A stretch of DNA of 64,000 bases, taken from Adiantum capillus-veneris. Lineage: Eukaryota; Streptophyta; Polypodiopsida; Polypodiales; Pteridaceae. Position 1 is the stretch's first letter, and each line of letters opens with the position of its first letter. The stretch is from positions 94,375,112-94,439,111 of the forward strand of contig CM043945.1 in the NCBI GenBank assembly GCA_014529385.2, in the 5' to 3' direction. Positions 55,781-64,000 of this stretch are shown piece after piece. The notes below the pieces were generated by a model. The model did no database searches. It saw only the letters and a program-made list of their open reading frames with translations, and was not told the DNA's origin. The position numbers and the translations under genes are program-made.

Positions 55781-57100
55781 ACCTCATGTAACATTGTTCC
55801 AAATGTCACCTGTTCTTAAGTAGTTACTTACTTATCGAGCCGAACATTTCCTGAGGATATCAGTAAATGCTGTCAAAGAGCAATTGAGACTGAAGCAAGA
55901 GACTATGCTCTTATTGGAAACCAATTGTATCGAAGAGGTAAGGATCGACATTTGCCTCTTTGTGCAAATGAAGACAAATATATTCCAATTATAGAACAAG
56001 CACATGATGGATTAGTTGGAGGTCACTTTTCTAATGAGACCACCGCAAGAGCAATCTTAATGGCAGGCATATCGTGGCCAACACTTTTTGCAAATACCAA
56101 AGAATATGTTCGAAGGTGTGATGCTTGTCAACGAGCAAAAATGCCAACACGTGTAGATAGCATGTCCTTAAAGCCAATGATGGGAGCTAGAGATTTTTCA
56201 AAATGGGGTATAGACTTTGTTGGGCCAATACAGCCACCTGCTTATAGAACCCAAGCTCAATATATCATTGTAGCTACGGACTATTTGACTAAGTGGGCCG
56301 AGGCTAAGGCAACTCAAAAGAGTGATGCCATAACCACTACCGCATTCTTATATGAGTATGTATTCACAAGATATGGACTGCCAATAGAAATTGTCAGTGA
56401 TAGGGAACTCATTTCCTTAATGAGGTAATTGAGTATCTGCTTAATAAATTTAGGTCATCCATAACAAATCAGCTCCCTATCACCCACAAGCAAACGGACA
56501 AGTTGAGCATACAAATAAAATTCTTAGCTCAGTGTTTACTAAAGTGGTTAGTTCAGGAAGGACAGACTGGGAAATGAATCTCCATGCAGCTCTATGGGCT
56601 TATCAAGTTTCATTCAAAACAGCTTTAAATGCTACACCCTTTAACCTTGTTTATGGTCTTGATGCCATATTGCCAATAGAATTTCTATTGCAGACACTAA
56701 GGGAAGCTAAGAATCTTGAGTGGACATGACATGAACTGTCAGAGAGACTTGAAGATTTAGAGAAGTTAGATGAGCAAAGGCTAACTGCTGTAGCTCACAT
56801 CTATGCACAAAAGCGAAAACAAAAACAGTTTTTTTTAATCCCATCTAATTACGGACTTAGTTTTAGTCTATTCCCTTAAGCAACACATTCCCAAGTTTAA
56901 GAAAAAGAGAAAAAGACCGTTTGTCATTGAAGATGTATCTCCAAGTGGAGCAGTTAAGTTGTCCACCCTAGATGGTGAACCAATGGCTAATTGGAATAAT
57001 GGATGTCGTTTAAAGAAGTATAATTTGCCAATAACCAATGAATTGGGAGAAAGAATGCATGCAGCCAAGCAAAGGAAGATAAAACGACAATAGGTTATTG
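55781..57100 (+). pseudogene. E3 integrase
   Basis: The second H2C2 module is QAHDGLVGGHFSNETTARAI with YVRRCDACQRAK (frame 55925-56428). The core has FSKWGIDFVGPIQPP (first Asp) and IEIVSDRELIS (second Asp). After a frameshift, HPQANGQVEHTNK gives the Glu. Frame 56532-56729 covers WEMNLHAALWAYQVSFKTAL and YGLDAILPIEFLLQTL. The C-terminal domain (PFVIEDVSPSGAVKLSTLDG, NNGCRLKKYN) is at 56910-57040. Several frame changes break it. Confidence 0.88.
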
Positions 57101-58327
57101 ATGAAGCCCAAGAGGAAGCTTGGCTTCGAGTACTCAAAAGAAAATATGCTCTCAAGAATCAAAAAATACCTATTCCCATCAACACTCTAGAAATAGATGA
57201 TCGACAATGGGATTGCAGAAAGATACAGTGTCAACAAATGATGAATGGTTAGATGGAATGGACCTTCGCATCAAAGTACAGCTCAACAACCATAGCACAA
57301 ATGCATTGGTCAATACAAGAGCTAGAGTAAATGCAGTTAGTTATTGCACGTACAAGAAGGCAACAAGTCAGTCCCTGACAGCAGGAATAGCGACTATCAA
57401 AGGATGCAACAAGAACCCGACACCAACATTGGGAGTTGTCAACTTGAATGTGATAGTACATGGATGTTCATGTCCTCATCAGTTTTTATGCTTACCAGAT
57501 GAACACATGAATGAGACGATGATTCGTAGAATTTCTTGGATGCGGACATACAAGGCAGTACCAGATTGGGATACCAATCAGCTCAAGCTATCACCTAAAG
57601 GCGGACAACTCATTGTTCCAATTGCACCAAGCAAGGAGGAATGGGAAGGACCTTACCGGCAAAGCAAACCATGAAGCAATCAATCTTCTCCATCCTATAG
57701 ACAATCAAATGCTACAAGTAGCATGCAAGGAGTCGAGAAAATTTGGGTACCGAAAGCACAGCTTAAGGACAAGCCGATTCAAATCTGGGTGCCCAAAACA
57801 TCATCGACAATACCAAAGATGGTTCCAAGGTTCAAAACACAGAGATGAGAATCTCAGAGCAAGAAACCTAACACAAAATTGATTTGGAAGAAAAAAGAGC
57901 ACTTAAGGCTTCTCCGCAAACGGGAAAACCAATCAAGCAATGGAGACTTAAGTCTTAGAAAACTCAACCACACCATTCTGACCAAGACAAACCAAGATAT
58001 CAAATGGCGGGTAAAAGCTCGACAATAGTCATTATTGATACCAAAAGCTCAGAAAATTAGCATGCTAAAGCATCCTGATGGTACAGTCAAGCAAAGAGCA
58101 CACAGGCTACAAGATTTGCTCTGTGGAATACAGCATCAGAAAGCCTCAACATCAGAAACCCTTGAGTTAATTACTCAAAACCCAACTCTTGTAGAGCATA
58201 ATGGTTTGAACTGCATTGATCTTCAAAGCATGGTAGAGACAAACACGGATATGCATAGACACGATTGTTTATCCCATGCACACAGCCATCCCGGAGTATG
58301 CCATCTAGGAGGGGTGGAAGGGTACTA
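57101..58327 (+). pseudogene. E3 post-integrase retropepsin-like ORF
   Basis: Frame 57207-57674 starts near EWLDGMDLRIKVQLNNHS. It has ALVNTRARVNAVSYCTYKK, which matches a retropepsin active-site segment with Asn for Asp and Arg for Gly. LGVVNLNVIVHGCSCPHQFL follows, then ISWMRTYKAVPDW, the pattern of the protease C-terminal half. E0 has the same domain and keeps the Asp. Downstream frames have a KIWVPKAQLKDKPIQIWVPK repeat and a basic tail to TAA 58326. It is distinct from the gag-pol protease at 52.6 kb. It is inactive as written. A structural or dimerising role is conceivable but not shown. Confidence 0.65.
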
Positions 58328-59739
58328 AATAATTAAGGGCAATGTTTGAAGAGGGAGGAAAAAGTTGACGTTAACTGTGATTTTTTGCCAAATTACCAAA
58401 TAATGCCCTTATAAATCATCAATAAGGAAATTTAACTGATAATATCTCCCAGATGAGTATAAAAAGTATCTATACTATCAGAAAATCATCAAAAAAAGTC
58501 CATTTTGGTTATTTTTCATCATTTTTCTTGATATAGAGACTTAAAGATGGAGAAATCCAACAAAATACAATAAAGTTGTGTTTTTCAATGAATTTTCTTA
58601 ATTATTGAATTTTTACTTTGCTTTTTTAGCGCATTTTGTTATTTTCTTTGATTTTTTAATAAACGGGTCAAAAATTAATAATAAATAGAAAAGGAGCTCA
58701 GATGGAAAAATTGAAGACACGGTGGTGATAAAAATACAAGGCAGACAAGCATAAAAAATTTCAATCAAATCAGCAAATGGAAGCGGGAAGCCTAAATTAG
58801 GCGGCCAGACCTACTTTTGCAGAATTCTTGCAGAATGAGCTATAGGAATCCGATTACGGAAATTTTTGAGTTTAACATAGATGTCATGGCCTAGTAGGAC
58901 TAACAGGAGAATTTTGGGAAAAATGGTTCAGGAAGTCCGGGTATAGATACTCAAGGTAGGCTAAAATCACCTCATTTCCACTTGTTGCCTTTGGAGAGAG
59001 AGCTTTTCAACCCTCTTCGTGCGTATATTCCGGAGTCCACAGCCACTTGTTTTCAGTGACATCTCACATGAGACATGAGGGGTAAGTTCTATACTTATCA
59101 CTGATCTATTTTGTATGGCCGGTAGCTAGTCTAAACCCCTGGAAAAAACCCTAGAATCCGAGCAGTGCACGAAGACCTACGACCAAAAATCGACCAGAGC
59201 AGCCTGTCAGCTCAGCCAAATCGGATGAGATTTGAACTGTAGCATGTCCCAACATAATAGAACGCTTCTATAGCAACAGTCGACCATTCGGCAAGGGTCA
59301 GGGGAGTCCCAAGTAGAAAAACTAGGTTTTTGGCAGATGTCAGAATTGGATTCTGACTCCACAGACAGCTTACATATAATGTCTATACACAATGTATATG
59401 ATTGGTTTTATAAAATCAACCAAGCCAAGCCCTCAAAAAGCAAAAAACAGCTCGAAGGCTACAAAGCGTCAAATTCGACATACGAGGTCAAACTGACTCC
59501 AAATGGGCCAAAATTGGATGAGATGCTTGACGACTATATTGCAGACAAGTCCATAGCCTCAAAAGTGATTAACCAACTCTACAGGCTATGTAGTCACAAA
59601 AATCGGTGATTTGAGAGTCGAGAAAGCACGAAGTGATGCCGGCAAGACGAAATTTTACCAAATTCAATTTAGGACTTGTTTTAGGTGTATAGAATGTGTT
59701 TAGGTCAAAATTTTCAAGTTTTGCAAGAAAATGACTGCT
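58328..59739 (+). other. E3 noncoding spacer
   Basis: About 1.4 kb, AT-rich, no supported coding. Frame 59337-59609 (LEGYKASNSTYEVKLTPNGP) has no recognisable domain. Confidence 0.5.
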
Positions 59740-60335
59740 GTAAGTAATCGCGATTATTTACTTTTGCAAAATTTTGGCTCGAAAATTGTATCATCACCTC
59801 ACCTATCACTTGTACACACCTATTACATGCCAAATTTCAAGTATGAGCCAAAATTATAACTTGGAAAATTGCCAAAAAAAACGCAAAGAAGTCCTTGCAA
59901 ACCAAATTATGAGTTATGAGCCACATTGTTTTATCCAAATCCCCTCATATCACATACACAGGGTCTATACCATGCCTAGAACCAAGTTGCAGCAAAAAAA
60001 CGTTCATTTTGATGAAAAAGTTAATAATCACGATTATTTACTTTTTGGCCAAAATGGGAGAAATTTGCAACTTTTCCATCATAGGACCAAAGTACATGAT
60101 GTCCTAAGCCCACTAGCCAAGTTTGAACAAATTTGGAGCTCAAAATCTCAAAATTCCTTTACATATATTGTTTTAGAGACCAAAAGCCTAAATCTGGCAT
60201 CATTTTCATCATGTGCACCCAAATGAGCCCATATTTCACTCAGAGTATCTAATTGATGTATACTTCAAGCCTATAATGCTAAATTTATAAAAAGTTGAAA
60301 AAATTAATGAGCTATAAATAATCATGATTATTTAC
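59740..60335 (+). repeat. E3 second palindrome array, before the third ORF
   Basis: The same 22-bp motif as in the leader: GTAAGTAATCGCGATTATTTAC at 59740-59761, GTTAATAATCACGATTATTTAC at 60020-60041 and ATAAATAATCATGATTATTTAC at 60314-60335. Intervals are 280 and 294 bp. The core AAATAATCATGATTATTT of the last copy is a perfect 18-bp palindrome. It ends 184 bp before the putative acceptor at 60519. Confidence 0.9.
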
Positions 60336-60490
60336 TTTTGTTAATCATTTTCTGTTTTGACTTCATAATATTTATCTTTACATGTTTTTATGCATCTATG
60401 CATGTTCAAAAATTGATTTGAAGCAAATTGGGCTCAATTTGTCAACAATTCAGATTGAAAGGCATTTCAGGGAAGAATTTGCCAAATTTG

Positions 60491-60519
60491 CTAACTTTGA
60501 CACTCTATTCACTTAATAG
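60491..60519 (+). promoter_or_regulatory. splice-acceptor-like site before E3 third ORF
   Basis: CTAAC (branch-point-like) at 60491, a pyrimidine-biased stretch, and TTAATAG ending at 60519. The open coding EPEKAKKKVSQKEKLQELPP follows directly. Confidence 0.4.
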
Positions 60520-61364
60520 GAGCCAGAGAAGGCCAAGAAGAAGGTCTCGCAAAAGGAGAAGCTGCAAGAGCTACCACCATACCAACTGGATCCCAATTCT
60601 CAGTCAAAACTGCCAAAGTGACCTATCTGTCAAGAGAACAATTAGAGGAGAACAACACCACATTGTTCACAAGTAGATTCAAAAGTGAAGAAGGACATTA
60701 GGTAGAATTGCAACTTCTACCAAAATAAGTCTATGATGTCGCCGCAAAGCCCGAAACAAAAGAAGCCAATAGAAGGCTGGGGCTCAGAGAGTTTTACGAA
60801 CAAGAGCCATGTGGAGTGGATTTCCAAAAAGCTTATGAGCTCTTGTCCACAATCAAAGAAGATGGAACCCCTCAGATCTCTGACTAGCAAGGGAACAAGG
60901 TAGAAGTGGTGATTACAAAAGAGATAGTCGTTGAAGCCCTCAAATTGCCAACAGAAGGAATGACCATGAGGGCAAGAGATCGAAAGACGGCAAGAACCTT
61001 CACCAAGGAAACCACTGCTGCCACATTTGCCAATCTCATCCAGGAACAGGTGGAAGAACCTACAATATTATACCACCAACACTTCCACTTCCTTGCCAAG
61101 AGACTACCAAGATACACGACACCCAATCATGTGATTGTGACCACTTTTACACAAGCTCTCAAGTCGACAACTAGGAAACCAATCGACCACGCCCAGTACG
61201 TGTTGTCCACACTAAAAGGGACAAAGAAAGAGGGTAAAACAACATATTTGGGAGCACGAGAGGTACTCACAAGAGTTGCCTACCATGCTATTGGTATGGT
61301 AGACAACTTGCCACCTGTCCCAGATCAGAACACTCAAATCGTGTTTGCACAACCTTCCCCTTGA
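60520..61364 (+). pseudogene. E3 third ORF, N-terminal domain
   Basis: Frames in order: a basic start (KAKKKVSQKEKL), then RLGLREFYEQEPCGVDFQKA and YELLSTIKEDGTPQISD. After an in-frame stop near 60885, frame 60906-61364 has GNKVEVVITKEIVVEALKLP and LYHQHFHFLAKRLPRYTTPN. It continues TFTQALKSTTRKPIDHAQYV and GAREVLTRVAYHAIGMVDNL to TGA 61362. It aligns with E0 at 7021-6820 and corresponds by position and pattern to the N-terminal domain of the E2 third ORF. The repeated feature is a short charged strand, then V-x-x-x-x-I-x-x-A-L-x-L-P. Function is unknown. Confidence 0.65.
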
Positions 61365-62339
61365 GCCACAAGATCTACCACATTAGGAAAAAAAATGGAC
61401 TCTCCATGGGCCTTGTAAGAATCCCTAATTTCAAGGGATTAGAGCTTAAACTGCTAGCACTTTAGGGGACAATAAAAACCACTACTAGGATGCACCATGG
61501 TTTTGAGCCTCGTAAATGTGGAGCCCTTATAAATCTATAGAATCTTGTATTTATAAATTTGTGTGTCCTTGTATTTTTGAAATAAAGGGCTTGGATTTTG
61601 AATTTTATTTCTCAAAAAAAGTCCCAAAACCTTGCTCATCAAGGATAACTCATTGTTAAGGTATTTTTTTGAAACTAGACTACTTTATAAAAGTAGATCA
61701 TGGTTTGAACCTGAGCTATGATAGTAGGGTAGTGTATTGACGTTATCGCTCTGACATGAGCTAGGACTGTATGCGCTTTATTCCCATAGCATTATATTAT
61801 TAGCTGCACGAGCAAGCGGCCAAACTCCTTTCATCATGTCAACATGGCACGATACAACAGGTCGAGCCTTTTTGGCAATGCCTACGCTCATTGATGCATT
61901 GACAAGACCAGTGTGCGCCTGCGACAACTCCCACCTCTTCCCGCCTGGCGAGCTGCCGCCTATGCTTTGAGTTCCAACCAGCTCTCGACACGTGGCCAAA
62001 TCGGCGCTTGAATTTCAAATAGGCTAGATACCTTTGCATTAAGCATTAACTCAGGTGGCGCCAAAACTGGACGAAGGCCAAGTGGTCCTGCCTTGGAGTT
62101 AAGATGGGTTATTGTCCTTTCAAAAGAAAACTACCTTTTGCATAGAGAAAACCACACGATGAGTACCTTTAAGCACATTTTGACTTAGGAAAACCATTGA
62201 AGGAGGGGACAAAGCAATGGCACACCTACATATTTGTAGGCACTAGGTGATATCCCAAGTCTCACCTCATTGGCCAGTTTTTAATTACCCTCTAATCAAA
62301 AGGGCCCATATTGAGTCCATATTTTTGTTAATGAAGAGA
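61365..62339 (+). other. interruption inside the E3 third ORF
   Basis: About 0.97 kb without supported coding between two parts of the third ORF. Contains AATAAA at 61581-61586 and AT-rich sequence before it, then a GC-richer block at 61900-62000. It may be an insertion (for example a solo LTR) or a natural noncoding gap. I could not find a clean duplication at its ends. Confidence 0.4.
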
Positions 62340-64000
62340 ACATACAAATATGATGAAAAATCTAGTGAGAGCCGCCAAAACGGCATAGCAGTGAAAGCGC
62401 CGACAATGAGGAAAGAAGAGAACGTATCGAGGAAATAAAAAGAAAAGCAGTGGCAGCACATTAGGCGGAGCCTCAACAGAAACAGGCAAGGTTTGAAAGA
62501 GAAAAGCACTCTTATGAACGCAGTCGCCAAGCTCAAGGCAAGGACCCTGCAATGTGGGTACCCGTTGAACTGAACGGACCAAGAACAAAGCACCATGCTA
62601 GGAAAGAGGCCGAAGACCCCACGGAGTTATTGGAAAGAATGTATCAGGATGCAGAAGCATTGAATCTGAAAGAAGCCCAAGAAGCAGGACAAAAAGATAA
62701 AGAGGCAGTGGAGCAGCAAAAACAAGCAGAAGAAGCAACCACACAAGGAGAAGCCCAGCATGAACAAGGTGACATGTCTCCCCGACCTTCTTCACCTGCT
62801 ACAGAACAGCATGATCACCCCATGCCAAGCTCACCACCATCACCAGTAGATAGAACCATAGAAACTGAGCCCACAAAAGAAACAGAGCCTGAACAGAAAG
62901 AAGACACTACTTAGGAACAAGCCAAAGTACATTAACCAGACCCGGAAAGAGAAGCAAGTCCTGCACAAGAGGAGACCACAAAGTTTGAGCAAACAAAAGA
63001 ACAAAAAACAAAGAAAACCCCTTCTACCTCCACACAACACGAAACGGCCGAGGCATCCACGAAGCCTCAAGATGACAAAGAAGAAGAAGGCCAACCACAA
63101 CCTCAAGGGCAAGAACAGTCACTCGCCACGACGCAGCCAAGAGAGACACAAGAGACTCTTGAGACGTCTAGGCAGCTCACAAGTAATGAGGATTGGTAAT
63201 CAAATGATGAAGTAATCCTGCAAGTCAACAAATATGCAAGGCAAATGCGGGATATGATGGAAAGACTCCGATCAGCAGCACTTAGCCGCAGCACAAAGGC
63301 TAAAGAATTGAGGATGGTGATTGACGCTCTCCAAGGAGTGTTAGAAGACCGATTAAATGTCATCATCGATCTACAAAAACAAATGCAGGAATTGAAATCT
63401 GAAGCTGAACAACACCAGCTAGCACGAGACCAACAGCAAAAGGAGATGGAGGAGTTACGTGAACTACTCATGAAGCTAACAGATGCTTGCAAAGCCAAAG
63501 ATGAATAGCTGACAGAGGTTACCAACGAACTTCTAACTATAACTCTATCAGTTCAGAAGATTCAAGTGCAGTTAGATGTAGCGAATGCCTCCCTGCAATA
63601 CTCAGATCAGAGGATAAATGATTAGGAAACTTTTTTGCGACAAATACGAGAAAATCCCGCAATAGCCTCGATCAAAGAAACAGACAAAGTCTACAAAGCA
63701 TTAGAGAAGAAGAACAAAGACCTCGAGCTAGAGCTAAAGCTGGAGCAGTCTCAAGGCAGAGACCTGGCATTAATGTAGGTGCGACGAGAAGAAGAGTTTC
63801 TAAAAGAAATAGCCAAGCTTAAAAGAGTCAATCAACACTGAGAGATGGACGGCAAGAAATGCATGAAGAAGCAGGAACTTCAGAATAGCCACAGATAGAT
63901 ATTTCCTCAGCTTCTTTCGCTGAGATGGAAACACAGCCAGCAAAAGGGCTAGGTGGCAACGAGGATTTCAAAGTACCATTAACCTTAGCAGCAAGCTAAC
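62340..64000 (+). pseudogene. E3 third ORF, charged and coiled-coil part (runs off the window)
   Basis: From about 62400 the reading is ERIEEIKRKAVAAH, then ARFEREKHSYERSRQAQGKD, into frame 62552-62914 (DPTELLERMYQDAEALNLKE). A Pro/Ser/Glu/Gln-rich linker follows (SPPSPVDRTIETEPTKETEP). Frame 63245-63508 is heptad-rich coiled coil (RDMMERLRSAALSR, LQKQMQELKSEAEQHQ, KEMEELRELLMKL). It continues past TAG with VYKALEKKNKDLELELKLEQ. Stops occur at 62912, 62933, 63197, 63506 and later. The same order, charged linker then coiled coil, is seen in E0 and E2. Confidence 0.65.

Larger units (their letters stand above)
47306..64000 (+). mobile_element. E3: large Athila/Tat-like element, 3' end beyond the window
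   Basis: A relative of E0 on the opposite strand. Order: candidate 5' LTR, Asp-tRNA primer site, 2-kb leader with palindrome array, gag, protease, RT, RNase H, two H2C2 modules, integrase, a second retropepsin-like domain, noncoding spacer, second palindrome array, third ORF. At least 16.7 kb with no 3' LTR reached. Stops and frameshifts are frequent, so it is old. The primer type and absence of a chromodomain place it in the non-chromovirus half of Ty3/gypsy. Confidence 0.88.

Overview
The window is nuclear DNA of a land plant with a large, repeat-dominated genome. Evidence is the dense nesting of plant-type Ty3/gypsy LTR retrotransposons, primer sites matching plant initiator-Met and Asp tRNAs, a dual-RNase-H Tat-type element, a 9-bp-TSD MITE and GT/GA microsatellites. 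The sequence does not identify the species. A fern, lycophyte or gymnosperm is possible, but that is a guess. I found no host gene, tRNA, rRNA or CRISPR array that I could support.

Layout. Positions 1-4.2 kb hold microsatellites and unassigned DNA. From about 4.2 to 31.8 kb lies one old minus-strand element (called E0 here). Three younger elements have split it: E1 (7149-12998, plus strand, chromovirus with chromodomain remnant, 153-bp LTRs), E5 (16768-20422, plus strand, non-autonomous, with a MITE in its 3' LTR) and E4 (20749-28890, minus strand, Tat-type with two RNase H domains). Read on the minus strand, E0 runs: gag zinc knuckles (31.7-30.1 kb), two H2C2 modules and the first half of integrase (29.8-28.9 kb), [E4], integrase C-terminus (20.75-20.42 kb), [E5], retropepsin-like domain (16.8-16.0 kb), palindrome array (14.6-13.4 kb), third ORF (13.2-13.0 kb), [E1], rest of the third ORF (7.1-5.2 kb), candidate 3' LTR. 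E2 (33636-44666, plus) is a complete 11-kb element with LTRs, a 5-bp TSD, gag-pol and a very long third ORF. E3 (about 47.3 kb to beyond the window end, plus) is a relative of E0 with an Asp-tRNA primer site.

Genes and their relations. All elements carry in-frame stops or frameshifts, so none is intact. E4 and the E2 integrase and third ORF are best preserved. E0, E2 and E3 share a third ORF after integrase: a globular N-terminal domain, then a charged low-complexity middle, then predicted coiled coil. In each the ORF follows a splice-acceptor-like AG. In E0 and E3 an array of roughly 250-290-bp units, each centred on a palindrome, sits about 200 bp upstream of the third ORF. E3 has a second copy of the array in its gag leader. 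The palindrome differs between E0 and E3, but its placement is the same. This palindrome-array plus third-ORF module is the most interesting candidate system in the window. E3 and E0 also carry a second retropepsin-like domain downstream of integrase and two successive H2C2 modules.

Limits. All homology is by eye from conserved motifs and cross-comparison within the window. LTR ends are set by TG/CA, TSD, primer site and polypurine tract where visible. The outer LTRs of E0 and E3 are approximate.
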